64,000 nt of DNA from contig NC_061816.1 in NCBI RefSeq assembly GCF_021462225.1, positions 12,363,390 through 12,427,389 of the forward strand. Reading direction: 5' to 3'. The position numbers and the translations under genes were made by a program. Within the stretch, counting starts at the first letter, position 1, and each line of letters opens with the position of its first letter. Positions 35,578 to 48,150 of the stretch are shown one piece after another. The notes under the pieces were generated by a model, which did no database searches, was not told the origin of the DNA, and was given only the letters and a program-made list of their open reading frames with translations. The stretch is from Girardinichthys multiradiatus (lineage: Eukaryota > Chordata > Actinopteri > Cyprinodontiformes > Goodeidae).

Positions 35578-36974
35578 CTGTATACAACAGAGCAATGGAG
35601 AGAGAAAGCAGAACTTCTACAAAATGCTGCAGTGCAAAAATGTACACCTGCAAAACACTGCTTAGAATGTCCATGCATTTAGCCATTTAAGGTGAAGCCC
35701 ATACTCTCTCCCTCATACTTAAGGCAATGAGAACATGCAATAAGAAATTATCATTATTTCAACCACCAGTCCTCTGTAATTCTATCCTAAATTACAAAGA
35801 AGCCCATTAACATGTAGGAGATGATGTGACTCATTAAGTGGGTTGAACCAATACCATTAATATGTTAAATGAAACCGGCAGCAATTGTAGTGGACTTTTC
35901 CCATCCTTTCCTTAATATGATCTCAAACACACACTTTTACACACGCATCCCAGGAGCTCAAACAGACGTGGGACGACAGCAGAGCAGCTGGCTGACTGAC
36001 AGCACTTGGAAGAGCACATAGATACGCCGCAGTAGGCTCACTGACAAAGCTGACATGGAAGTATGTAGTCGACTCAATTACAGAGGGAAAATAAAACTGC
36101 AGAGTCCCCCAAACCATGTATATGTGCGAATTGCAAACCCCATGCAGAGAGTTGTGGGTTCTGCATTTCACTTGATGAAGAATTTACCTCTGTGGATAAA
36201 GGCAATGAGCCCACCCTGCTGGGAAAAGAGGCTTTAAAACATTTCTTCAAGGGAAGCTTAATGTTCCAAAACCAAATGCAATCCAAGTCTTCAAAATTTC
36301 AAACGAATAAAGATGACCTTGATTGTAATCCCATTTAAAACACACAAAAAAATTCACTGATTACACATAAATGAAAGACTATTTTACTAAGGGCAAAACA
36401 GGAATGCAAATGGGCATGTCAAATGAGTGTTTTGCTCTAGCTTTATTAGTTTACAAAAACAAAAAAAGAAAGAAATGTTGAACTGCACAAATTACAACAA
36501 AACTAGGTTTTTCAGCCATGTAGAAAGCAAAACCGATACAGACAGTAATGCTTTTACACAATACATTTATTTCCAGCCTGACAGATGTTTAGTTGACATT
36601 ACTAGCCACCTTTAGAAAATGAGCACCATCTTTAGCTGGTAAAGGCCAAGTTGTAAAAATCATGGAAGTCTGTCTTGTTTGACAGAGAAAAATCTATACA
36701 GCTGAAGCCAAAACCTACTGTCAGATTCAGTCAAATTCAGCCAAAAATGTGACCTGTTGCTTCCTGTTTCTTCAGGGTTCTCTCTGTCAGCTGTCCGTTT
36801 AGCTGCCTTTAACGTATGATTATTATTCCACCCAATGATGCCAAGAGTCAGATACCATGTGTCTGTTGATGCTGTTCAGAAGACACATGCAGAGTTGCTA
36901 AATTATTTAGTTTTATGTCGTTTTATGTTTAATTTGCACTTGTGGAAAGTAAAATGGATTATTCTGTTAGTTTG
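35578..36974. other. Non-coding stretch with possible regulatory block
   Basis: No gene is supported. The part at about 35690-35920 holds closely spaced AT cores ('cattaatatgttaaatg', 'taattctatcctaaattac') in non-repetitive DNA and may be conserved non-coding sequence. Open frames at 35923-36286 have no motif. Confidence 0.35.
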
Positions 36975-36976
36975 TA

Positions 36977-37436
36977 CAGTGATTTGCAATAGTTTCCATA
37001 CACCTTCATATTTTCGCGATTTTGGTTAGGATTGTATGTGATTGTTTACAAACCAATTCTCAATTTGAACTTTGACTAGGCCATTCCATTGCAGTTCTGG
37101 CTGTTTGTTTGGGGTGGTTGCCCTACTGGAAAATAAACCTCCACCTCAGTCTCTAGTCATGTGCAGATTGTCCTGTATTTAGCTACATCTATCTTTCCAT
37201 CAACTCTAACCAGCTTCCCGGTGCCTGCTATTAAAAAGAACCCAGCATGATACTGCCACTATCATATTTGACACTGAGATTGGCATGTTCAAAGTGAAAT
37301 GCAGTGTTAAAAATGTATGCCATACTTGTCACACTTTTAACTCTAAAAAATGTCAGAAACCACACATTTTCTTTTCACTTAATAATTACAGGTGACTTTG
37401 TGTTGATTTATCACATAAAAGCATAGTAAAATCTGC
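36977..37436 (-). mobile_element. Tc1-like relic fused to a LINE tail
   Basis: After TA at 36975-36976 the left end reads CAGTGATTTGCAATAGTTTC, a diverged version of the end of the fossil at 11720. The minus strand carries transposase remnants. 'gactaggccattccattgca' corresponds to the region around the second catalytic site. 'ccatctatc...caactctaaccagcttccc' and 'agcatgatactgccactatc' correspond to the VKHGGGSIM area. The far end retains 'gtgttgatttatcacataaa', a subterminal motif. It then stops where the L2 tail begins, so the right inverted repeat is lost. Confidence 0.7.
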
Positions 37437-37670
37437 TCATCTGGGAGGAGTGAATGCTGCAAGTCACTGACTGGATGCAATCTGCTGGGTTTCCTTAGAC
37501 AGAAAAACGTTTTATCCAATTTGAATAAATAACCAACTCTGACTGCACTGTTCAATGATTGGGATTAATTGGAATGTATGTACCTGACTTTTGTGAAGTG
37601 CCTTGAGACAACATGTGTTGTGAATTGGTGCTATATAAATAAACTGAATTGAAATTGAATTGAATTAAAA
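37437..37670 (+). repeat. L2-type LINE 3' tail
   Basis: This segment closely parallels the 3' untranslated region at 30540-30790: GGAGGAGTGAATGCTGCAAG, then 'ctgggtttccttagacag', and 'gtgaattggtgctatataaa'. It ends in GAATT repeats. It is a 5'-truncated insertion from the same LINE family as the 27-kb copy, placed at the edge of a Tc1 relic. Confidence 0.8.
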
Positions 37671-39201
37671 TACATTTAATCGGTAGAAATCGAAAAAAGG
37701 TCACAAGATCAAATCTCAGTGACAAGAAGTCTGCTGTTCAGCACAATGAAATAAAATACTCTAAGCATCAAAATCAGCTAAAAAAGCAACAGCTACTTCC
37801 TAAAAGACAGCAACTGCCTACTAACGCATTTGTCTGGAGTACCAGGAGGAGCCACTGTGTAAACCTGACAGCACAGCAATGACAACAAAGGACACCAAAC
37901 CATGCACAGAATATGCAATTGTAACTAAAGAGATGATGAATGAAGGCTGAAAATATTTGCTGTATCAAGTAATGTAAATGACAGCAAAACAATATGGTCA
38001 CAAGGACAGTGGGTCCAGTTGTGAAAGCATTAGTGGAACCTATGGTTCACAATGATTCTTGCTATGCTTCTGTCATCTTAGATTAATCTGAATGAACACA
38101 CAAAGCAAAGGCTGGCACATACTGTACAGTCAAGCAGGGCTGCTTTACTTTTTTCACTAAAATATGAGCATGGATGCATTTCCCTTTGCATCATGCTCTA
38201 TTAGCTGATGAGTCATACCTCTGGGTCGTATAAACTGGGACACACTCAACACACATGCATGGCATTTTTCAGAAGTGCACCAGATATGCAGCTTCTTAAG
38301 ACACACACACACAACAGAAGACATGCAAACACCAGGGCAACTTGGCATCACCCACGCTGACAGCCTGGGGGGCTCTGAAGCTCTGTAGAGTTGATAGGTT
38401 AGAGCTGCTTTTCCTTCACACATCCAAGAAAGCATTTTGTTTGCAGAACATAAGGTTGCCGCCTTCTTCTCATAAACAAGCTAATTAAGTTTGTACTGGG
38501 AAAGCCTTAGTTATCTCCTCTAGGAAACACTAACGGGAGTCAAATTTTGGATTATGTAAACTGACTCAGTTTTAAGAGAGACTATCAACAAGTGATTTTT
38601 TTCCTGCCACTTTTCAATTAGGATCGGTTTGGCTTCAAAAAAGCCAAATGTGCAACCAAATTTTGCTTGCCAGACTAACTAACACCTAAGCGATTTGCTG
38701 GTGTGATTTGGAGAATGTTAGCACTTTTTAAAATATTCTATATGTAAAACTGCACTGGACCCATTTGCACTTTGTCACAGCCATGTTCTAACCGATCAAT
38801 ATCTGATCAGCTACACATAACGCATGCAATATAAGAAGGTTGCACAGCCCAAGAAAGGAAATAGGGAGATCGTGAAGGAGGAAAAAAAGTCTCTGGCAGC
38901 TCACTGAACTATAATTTTGGGTTGGATAGCTTTATCTTTGAGCTCTGGCGGAGTGGAGTTTGTGTTTGTCCTGTCACATTTTGTTTTCATGTTTAACTGT
39001 GACATTGGCAGAATGCACATCAGTGCAACTAATTGTCAGCAACTAAATCTTGACAAATACACAGCTGAAGCAAACATTATCCAAAGGTTAAAAATGCCTG
39101 AACTACTATATTATCCAAAGCAAATGATATATAGGTTTTCAGAGTAAGACTAAGGCACTGCACCAACAACAACTACACAGAATCACGGAAAATGAAAATT
39201 A
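37671..39201. other. Non-coding stretch
   Basis: No gene or element is seen. A short AC repeat lies at about 38302-38313. Confidence 0.4.
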
Positions 39202-39203
39202 TA

Positions 39204-39745
39204 CAGTCACTGGCCACTTTATTAGGTACACCTGTTTACTTTTTAGTTAAAACAAATAGCAAATCAGCCAATCACGTCTGCAGCTCAACATATTTAGGCA
39301 TCAAGATTAGCTGACATTCAAAGCTAGAATAACAATGGAGAAAAAGGGGTGTTTAGGTAACTTTTAATGTGGCATAGTTGCTGGTGGGGGAGGGTCAACC
39401 ATCTCTCAGCTTTAAAAGGAATGGTCCAAAAATAATATCCAGTGAGCACCAGTTGTCTGGTTGGTGTCAGAAAATGGGCTGACTGGTTTGAGATAACAGA
39501 CAGAAAAAAAACGCACACTGATAATAACCAAGATATGTTAATGCACCATGTCCCAAAGCTTAAATCATTTCAAACTGGTTCTGAAACATGAGTTGTTCAC
39601 TGTACTCCAATGTTCTCCACAGTCATCAGATCTAAATCCCAGAGCAGTTTTGGGGTGGAGTAGAATCGGGGATTCTCATCTCGGATGTGTAGCCAACAGG
39701 GAAGGGGTGTAATAGCAAGATGCAACTAATAAATGGCTCAAAAGA
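39204..39745 (+). mobile_element. Tc1-like relic, internally deleted
   Basis: It starts CAGTCACTGGCCACTTTATT after TA (39202-39203), the same terminus as the element at 4624. Inside, CACCAGTTGTCTGGTTGGTG and 'gggctgactggtttgagat' match the N-terminal transposase region of this family. It then jumps to 'gcaccatgtcccaaagctta' (second aspartate region) and 'tcatcagatctaaatccca' (SPDLNP region). The middle is deleted. No right inverted repeat is visible, so the right boundary is approximate. Confidence 0.7.
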
Positions 39746-40683
39746 ACAGGAAAGACAAAAGATAGAAGCGGTAATCTGAACATACAAACTATGCAACTAT
39801 TCCATTAGTTTCTATTAGAGACATTTAAAAGCACTGACAGTAATGATAAAACAAAAGCATCGTTAGGGACAATTAAACTGAAAAACTAAATGATCAAGAT
39901 AAAGAAAATGAAAGAAACTGGATTGTTTAAGCCTTTGCAAGCCATTAGTTGCTGGAGTGACTAATGGGCCAGAGAGTCAGTCAAACACAAGTTATAAATG
40001 AAAAAACAAAACTCGGTATCAATATTAAGACTGCGGCATTGCACAGAGAAGTACCCAACATGGTTTTCTGGTCTGTAATTGGCAGAGAAAGCAAATATTG
40101 CCAGTGTTTGCTACAGGAAGGAGAAGCTAGCATGTTACAGTTAGTCTGAGTCTCCGAGATTAAACCTGAGCACTGCCAACATAGCTGGCAACGCGGCCCA
40201 TGGTTTCGTCTCACCACGAACACAAATTAAATCTTGTGACAATAAAACACTGTCTGGGCACTTTGTTTTCATTGTTCAAAACATGTTGGTACCTTCCAAA
40301 AGCAATGTGTTGAACAGCAAAATCATTTGGAATTTCATACTGGCAAGGGTTTCTAGGCACTGTCATCCAGGATGCTCAGGGAGGAGCTGTCTGCTCATCA
40401 GCTTTGTTTTAACAGCACAGTAATTCAGGACCCTATTCAATTTTTCTGGAAAAAGAAGGACAACAACAATGGTAGTGACCATAAGGATTACACTGCTGGA
40501 TGCTTTGAGAGACTTTTTATGCATAATGATAATGAGTTATTTATAAAAGATTGTCAGCCTGCAATTTGATGTTTGCTTGTAATGTCCACAGTTCGTATGG
40601 AAAGAATAAATAAAATGGAATACCATCACATGATGATATTTCGTACTTCAAACAAATCATAGTAAATAATTGGAGAGTTTGAT

Positions 40684-40860
40684 TGCATCCATCCATAATC
40701 CTACTCAGGCTCAGGGGTTGATGGTAGCAATCTCCGACGATCCATGGGCGAGAGGTGTTGTAAAGGTGGGAAAGGTCAGGAGTCCATTAGAGGCCAACAT
40801 GTATTGCTAATGACCATTCCTGAACACACTAAAACCTAGGGGCTCAGGGAAAAAGCCTTT
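40684..40860 (-). repeat. Degraded SINE, minus strand
   Basis: It begins 'catccatccataatc', the inverse of the ATGGATGG tail. It continues with 'tggtagcaatctccgacgat', CATGGGCGAGAGGTG and 'aggagtccattagaggccaa', which parallel the tail-to-middle segment of the SINE family seen at 2451. It is strongly diverged. Confidence 0.5.
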
Positions 40861-41714
40861 ATAGTTTCACAGCTGTGCAAATTAAAAGTTTTCTTGATTT
40901 TTAAAATGCAACCACATAGCTCACTCGGCTGCAACAGACATAAAAATCCCTAACAGTACACCAAACACAGGTATCGGGATTTGAGTTTAATCGCGGTCTA
41001 TATGATCATTCAAAATGTGTTGATGTAAATCCCAATCCTGTGCTTGGGATTTGATCGAGACATCACGTAGAATTTTAGAATAAGAATAAAGAAATTGTGG
41101 AAAATGTAATGCAGATACATCTTCCTTAGAAAATCTGCAGCCTTTAAAAATAAATTGCATTTTTCAACCACATCATCCACACAGATATGGTACATTGTCA
41201 TTAACATCAGCAAGGCAAAAAAAAAGGGCATCTATAAGGCAGAGGTTTCATATCTTTACTATGAAATTATTATTTGGCAGTCTGGACCAATCTGTACCTT
41301 ATTCTGTCATGAGAGTGAATTTGCTTTACTTCCTGGTTACAATAACTTGACTTGATTGAAATGTGGTTTACAAAATGGACGTGATGTCTCCCCTCTCCAC
41401 CTCCTACTATGATCATAGAAGGGTAGAAGAAAAAACTCATCCTGTAACTGAGCAAATAAATGCAAGTGAAACCCGTGCATTGTGTTATGCCATAGATATA
41501 AGATCTTAACATAAAGAGTCTGATTTCTCATGAAACCAAGCAGAGGCTTAGAATAAAACTGCAAAACCAAATTCCCTACGTATGAAAGTAATAAAATGTG
41601 TTAGATACAATTCTCTAATAACATTAAAATCACATTTTGTATTAATGCATGTCTCGGTGTGTTAGATTTCTGACCTTAATGAACAATTACTGAACTGTTA
41701 GTCTCCATTTGCAG

Positions 41715-41775
41715 GCAAACGGTTTCTCAGAGTACTCCGGGTTCCTCCCAAAGTCCAAAAACATGCCTCTCCTCC
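41715..41775 (+). repeat. SINE middle fragment
   Basis: 'agagtactccgggttcctcc' and 'caaagtccaaaaacatgcct' match the central part of the same tRNA-derived SINE family. Both ends are missing. Confidence 0.5.
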
Positions 41776-44700
41776 ACTGACTGCCACAGACCAGAACCCC
41801 ATTTATGCATCTGACTATGACCCTGAACTGAAGTTAGCCTAACGTAAAGATTTTAATAGTCTCTAAGAATGAAAAGCCTATATTTATAGTATTTTTGTTG
41901 TTAGAGAAAAGAAACTGGGGAATAACAATTACTACAATTTCACAGTAGTTATAATGCTGCCATGTTTCTTTTCGGGAGGTTTTTGAGATGACAAGAAAGA
42001 AGAATGACAGCTCTGTTGTATAAATTTCTGTTCTATTTTATTCTTCTGTATTTTGGTCTGCAGAGAGTTCAGGGCCTGAGCATGTCATAGACCCTCCTAC
42101 AGCTGAAGAAGAAAATACAGCTTCTTTATCCAAGCTTGAAAAACAAGGTGTTGCTTGACTCATCGTGGTTATGAGACAAATATCCATAACACTTCATTCG
42201 ACATATTTCTATTCCCAGAAGCTGCCCGCCCACAGACAAAACAGAGGACCACACCTGCAGATACAATAGCCTGACATGCAGCAAATGAAGACAGTGTTTA
42301 TCTATGGGGCGGGTAATCTGACCACATCATCTTGTTTTAGCACATTTAAATCCCCGGAGGTGATGCTGTGAGCTGGTGAAAGCTGTGTAAGACCTTGTGT
42401 ACAGGAGTGTGAATGTGAGGAACATTAGCTTGTGCTTCTGCTCGTCATAAAGCAAGATTTTGCCTCTATGTACTGGATTGTGTGAGCAGCAGTTGTATCA
42501 TGCCATCGTTTGCCGGCTCTGTGCTCTTGTGTGTAAATGCGAAACTTGCCAAAGTTGGCCCAAAAGGCCAATGTGAGGCCAATAACAGTACACACGGAGC
42601 GTCCAATCAAGGTCGTGCTCTGGGTGGAAAGGAGACGCGATCATCGCTCTCCAACCTGGATGCACACCCACATGAATACAGCCAGAAGGAAAGCAATATG
42701 GCCACCTGTTTGGCTGAAAACACAGTGAGGGCAATTAGTTCAACCTGGCAACCACACATGTGCATATTAAGGGAAAGGTTTGTAGGGTTTGCAGACTTTA
42801 AAAGGAGAGGCTGAGAATTTTAATGTCAAAAAAGGCTTCAAACAATGTAGGACATAAAGATAGAGAGGAAATTCCCTAGCAGAGAAAAGGTATATGTCTG
42901 TTCCAACGGCAAATGAATAATGGGAGCTCGATAAATAGCTGAAGAACGCAGTGATGTTAAGGTTTAACTGTGGGCTAATCTAACAGCTGTAAAAATCATT
43001 GCCACATTAAAAGGTGTGTTTAAATTTCAAGCAGGTGGCTCCTGGGTATCAAGCTGTCACCCAGTGCAGCTGAATGAGATGCTAAGCCCATCACGCAGCT
43101 GATGGTAATCTGCATGATGCTGCAGTGAGACCAGCTCTCAGAACAGGCTGAGCACTGAAACAATGCAGGAAACTAGGTGTGAGGAGACAGTGGCTCAGAA
43201 TTAAGGTACAAAACTGTTGACAGACCACCACTTATATGGAAACTGCATTTCCTGCAGCGTGTTAATAGACGTGATGCAGAAGCACTTGGGAGACAGCGGG
43301 CTCAGAGAAAGGCCAGCTCAAAAGAAAATCTTGGCAAGTCGAAAAACTTGTGGCACCAAAGATAAACTGTGCTAAAACAAGTCCCAAACCACCAGAGTGA
43401 ATACCACAGAGCAAAGGTTTGTTGTAGAGAGACACACAGTCCTACACACTGCTGCAGCGAGGAGGACCGGAAAACTCAGACCAAAGATGTCACATTTCAG
43501 GCTGTATATAGAAACGTTAACTGCAGAGGTTTTGTAAAAGTTGTAAGTTCCAATATAACTTTTTAAATCGGCAGTTTGCATCATGATATACAATGGTATT
43601 TTTTCTTCAAACATTTGCATACACTCATCTTCCTATTGTCCCTTGGGTGTTCTCTGCCAGTACGTTTATAAAAAAAAAAGGGCTTGTGCAGAGGTCTGAC
43701 GAGCTGTGTGCTCTACCGACTTTAGAACATAAACACAGTGAATCACATGAAGTAAAAGGAGTTTTTCTGTTATATACCAATTTCTTCTTCTTTTATGTGA
43801 GTCAATGCTCAGGCCATGCAGCTCACTGTTTGAGCCTTAATGATGCAGTGCCTGAGCTCAGTTGGTGATGAGGTCTGAGGGACCAGACATTAATGGCAAC
43901 ACCAGATCAAGAGTTAACAAACTATGATCGCAGGACGTCCATGGCCCTGATTGAGGCATTTTTTCTGTCTTTTATAAGATATTGTGGCACGAAAGGCCTT
44001 TATTTTGCAACTTGATCAACATGAAATGGGGTGAAAGGAAAGAGGGGAAGACATGCAGCAAAGGTCGAGGACTGTAGCCTCCATAGATAGGTCGCACACT
44101 TTATCCCATAGAGGCATTTTTAAATGACAGGTATCAGAGTCCCTTACTAAACTCAACTCAACTGATACACGTATTTGTTGTATTTTATGTGATGTTATGT
44201 CAGCTGCACCTCCAGCAAGCAATGCAGTGTGCTTTGTGCTGCCAAATGTTGAAAATCATGGTCTATCTTTTTGTGTTCAGCTGTGGGGACTATTGTATAG
44301 GCCACGCATATGTATTTGATGATCTAACAAATATGAGTCTTCATTAGCAAAAGTTGTAGTGTTTTTCTCCCCTTTACATTCACAGAGATACAGAGACACT
44401 GGATTGGTTCTTCCTGTCCATCTAAAGAGAGCAGCGGAAATACGAGTCTTTAACTTTTATAATGTACAAAAGGAAGTGCTAATTTCATGAGGCAGGAGAA
44501 CAACTTTATCTAAAATGTTGTCCACACATGATTTCCTAGTAGCTTATTAAAATGAGTTATGAGCTGATTTATCAAGAGGAAAACATGCTAGCATTAGCTT
44601 AGCACTTCAACAAACTGCTCCACAGGAAAATATGGACATCAGGAACAATATGTGAGTTTATTAAGGATTGTAGATACATGTCTTAATAAATATATATGTT

Positions 44701-45559
44701 AAAAGACAAAAAGATGTGCCACAGAAAATAATTGGAAAAAATAGACACCACACAATCTGGTAAACCATTACTGATAAAGTGTAGTGTGTTATTTTACTGC
44801 AGATCAAAGAGTTTTCAAGCACATACATGATATTTATTCTAATGAAGTGTCACATTGGCACTCAATCACAATCAGCAAATTCCCATTCTTCAACAGATCG
44901 GATCAGTATAAGAACGAAAAAGTCATGATCGGGGCGTCCCTAATGTCAACCACTGAAGACATGCAAAGAGGGAACAGTCATAAAGAAAATTTGCTAGATC
45001 TGAGTAACAGAGAGTCCTGACCCAATGTAACCATGGGCAGCTACAGTACCATCTACTGTTCATAACAAGAGAACTATGCAGAAATATCACAAACAACCAC
45101 TACAAAAACCTGACAATTTTTACATTCTGAGGGTAAAACTTCTTTTAATCTAACAACTTTGCACTACTGGCCTTTAAACTACCTTAAAAACATCAGAGGG
45201 GAACTGATTGTGTCAATCAATCTAACCAGTGTCTTGGTTTACACCCTTACAACTGCTGTCAAAATAACAATTTCACTGCAGAAATAGTTGAATAAGTGAA
45301 TAAATTAAGTAAAAGATAAAAGTAAAGACAGTTGGTAATCAAACTTTTGTTTATCAAGCATTTTATCTTGGGTTGAACTGTAAATGATCAGCTTGTACTT
45401 CATGTTTTAACTGATCTGTTAAAGAATAAAAACTTTCGAAAGGTTACTCTCCTGTGTAGACATCCAAGTGTAATGCAAAAACACTTAAGCCATTAAAAAC
45501 CAGACTTTCTGTAAGCTTCATGCCAGAGCTCAATTCATGATTAATAGGTGTACCCAAAG

Positions 45560-45930
45560 AAAGCAGACACTGCTGGCTCGGACAAAGGTCTGCGCATCTT
45601 AACTTGACTGGCTTTACCATTTCTTTGTGCTATTTTTGGCTAAGGAAGCCAGTGCCTTCAACTATTTTTCCTCATGCGTTTGCTGCTGTCAGTAAGCGGA
45701 GCAGAGTGTGGGGAATGTAAAGAGATGGCTTAACTTTTGAGGTCAGCCATGACCTGAAACGTGAACAAAGTCCGAGCCATGTGGTCACGCTCCGGCGGAT
45801 TACCTCGACGGCTGAATAAAATTAGGCTCCCTTAGTCTGACGGGCGATATGCTCTCGTGACGGTCCCTCTCATTATCACACCTGTGTAAAACACTAATGG
45901 AAGCATCCTTGGGCCAAGAGCCCCCTCCAC
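45560..45930. promoter_or_regulatory. Candidate conserved non-coding element, CpG cluster
   Basis: There are nine CpG dinucleotides between 45787 and 45863 in otherwise CpG-poor, AT-rich DNA. The same block holds GCTGAATAAAATTAGG and a TGACCTGAAAC nuclear-receptor-like half site at about 45750. Retained CpGs in a methylated vertebrate intron suggest selection or an unmethylated regulatory site. No open frame or repeat explains the block. Confidence 0.4.
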
Positions 45931-46199
45931 TCTCTGCCTATGAGCCCACCAAATTTTTTATATGACAGTCACAATTTATACCTCAACACTGGAGGGCATA
46001 TCAACCATTTGGGACAGTGTGCTGTCTTGTAACCACTTTCATCTGTAATAACCTAAGGTATGACACCATCATTTGTCATTCCTTCTGTGAATCTTAAGTG
46101 AATTTGCTCACTTTATTTCTCTTTTTTTGACTCTTTGCCCAAACTCCTCCAACCTTTATTTCTCTCTTATTCCCTTTCCTCCTTTCCCCCTTCATGTTT

Positions 46200-46480
46200 A
46201 TCACACTCTGTCTTACCCATCCCGCAGGGCCTCCACTCTCCTGGAAACTTGGCAGGAATGCAGATAGGATCACTCACAGATGTATAATAACTTGAGGGGG
46301 ATAAATATGCCCTAATTGAGAGAAATGATGTAATATTGATCCTGGGGCCTCTGAACCTTTGGCATCGATGGAGCGCTCTGCCGAGGCTGTGACATTTAGA
46401 GTAAAGTCTGCTATGTACGTAAGAGTTAATGCGCATGATATTAGGGAAAGGTGTTGCTAAGGGTGAGCTGTGCAAAACAC
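46200..46480. promoter_or_regulatory. Candidate conserved non-coding element
   Basis: This is a dense, non-repetitive stretch with ATGCCCTAATTGAGAG, GGCATCGATGGAGCGCTCTG and GTTAATGCGCATGATATTAG. The last is POU/homeodomain-like. A minus-strand frame of 102 codons overlaps it but has no protein motif. I read it as regulatory rather than coding. Confidence 0.35.
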
Positions 46481-47018
46481 TTTTCTTTCCCCTGTGAAAC
46501 TAAAAGTGTGGTATTTTGTGTGCTGCCTTAAACAACAACTGCAGGAGCCAATGCTGCAGCATAGGAGCTGAATGCATGAGGCTAGCTGTGCTGATATGTC
46601 CATGCACAAGGTTCTCATCTGCTTAAGAACCGGATTCTCCATATCTTGTTTAAGATTGGTTGGTTATATGTTCCTGCATATGTAGTAGCCCCACTATTAT
46701 ATAGCAGGACATTCCTTTATGTCATTGTTCTCAGGTGAAGATAATTGGATTTATTGTATTCTTGGTGTGTTAAACGTTTTATGTAAAATGCAATTTGTGG
46801 TGAGAAATCAAGTAAGAAACCCCCAATTTCATTCCCACTCAAAAAAGGTGTACATGATTAAACCATTGTTAGCATTAAGAAGGAGGTTTACCCTTTTTAA
46901 ACCTCAGACATTTAGTTTGGTGCCCCTAACTATTGAAGTGAGACTGAACACCATGGTGAGGTGTCTGAGGCCATCAGAAAGCAGTTTAGGTCTGGTGAGG
47001 GATTTAAAGATAAAAATA

Positions 47019-47470
47019 GGGATGGGTGACACAGATTTAAAAGTTTATCATTATATTTTGTAGCATTTATTGAGATAAGGCTAAAAGTTTTTAAAAACCC
47101 GTTTGCAGCATTTTTGACAATAGATTGTCTGGCTGTGACTGCACATCGTTTCAGTAAAAGCCCCGCAAATACAAATACCGCTCATATAAAAAAACAAACC
47201 AACACAATCGATACATTCAGTAATGTATTTTTATCACTAAAAAGCAATCAATATTCTGATTTTAATTATATTGTTAAATATATTGTTATTGATTGCTGCT
47301 ATCATGGACTCAACAGTGGGAAAAAAGTAACAGTCCCAACAATACTTTTAGTTTTTGGGTTTGCAAACTTCATACTGTAGAGATTATAGTTATCATGATA
47401 AAAACGAAATTCTTCTGAAAATAGAAAAAAATGTAAGATTATGATAAAAGGCACTATAATTGCTCATCCC
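47019..47470. mobile_element. Possible MITE with GGGATG termini
   Basis: The left edge GGGATGGGTGACACAG and the right edge (AATTGCTCATCCC) are short inverted repeats. Both are followed inward by 'tttatcat'-type runs ('aagtttatcattatatttt' and, inverted, 'cttttatcataatctta'). The interior is very AT-rich and non-coding. I cannot define a target duplication, so the family is unassigned. Confidence 0.4.
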
Positions 47471-47489
47471 ATGTCTCAACAGAATTTAA

Positions 47490-48150
47490 AATCAGCTCTT
47501 GCCAATCTGCCCAGGTCTGACCATCCAAGCAAGTTCATCCTCAGAGGAGACCACGAGATGCTAAAAGAAGTCTACAAAAACTAAATCTCTAAAAAAGTAA
47601 AACTCTTTACTGTTATAAAATGAATGTCTGCACAATCAGTAAGAGAGTTCACAAGTTTATTTTTAACGGAAGTTGTGGAAGGAGGAAACCTTTGCTCTCC
47701 AGGGAAAACATGAAGGCCTCACTGACGTTTGCTAGATATGACAGACATGTGCTTCTGGAATAATTTTCTTCAGACATGTGAGTCTAAAACAGAATTTTTG
47801 GGACACCTGATCAGAGGACATGTTTGACATAAACTAAATACAGAATTTCAGGAAACGTAACTCATAACAGTCAACTTTGAAGCACAGAGCTGGAAGTGTC
47901 ATGGTTTGGGGATGCTTTGCTGCTACAGGATCCGATCAGCTCACCATCATAGAATCCACAATGAATTTTATCAGAGGGGGATTAAGGAAAATCACAACGA
48001 ACCAAAACATAGCAGAACTTTGACCAAGAACTGGCTGAGCATTGATGGAAACTCTGAGGCTGACTCTAAGAAGCTTCTATTTCAGCTAAAGGGAATAACA
48101 CTAGTTTTAAAGGAGTAGCGTGTCCCAAAGTTTTATTCAGCAAGAAAACG
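47490..48150 (+). pseudogene. Tc1-like transposase relic
   Basis: The clearest part is at 47880-47990: 'agctggaagtgtcatggttt' reads as a GSVMVWGCFAATG motif, followed by 'tcagctcaccatcatagaat' (QLTIIES). Further along, 'gaaccaaaacatagcagaac' and 'gaccaagaactggctgagca' match the region after the second aspartate. 'tttcagctaaaggg' resembles the C terminus. Most of the reading frame is broken, and no terminal repeats are recognised. This lineage differs from the others in the window. Confidence 0.55.

Larger units (their letters stand above)
39746..47018. other. Long non-coding stretch with candidate regulatory blocks
   Basis: No gene is supported in these 7 kb. Two SINE fragments are listed separately. 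Blocks at about 42290-42800, 43010-43160, 45560-45930 and 46200-46480 are more complex and CpG-retaining than the rest. Open frames of about 100 codons (42482-42814, 46167-46475, 46719-47063) carry no recognised motif and overlap these blocks by chance, as far as I can tell. Confidence 0.4.

Noticed and set aside
42482..42814. 110-codon plus-strand frame as an exon
   Set aside because: It overlaps frames on both strands, has no splice sites in suitable phase that I could find, and no recognised domain.
46719..47063. 114-codon plus-strand frame as a gene
   Set aside because: No protein motif is visible, and its end runs into the AT-rich MITE candidate.
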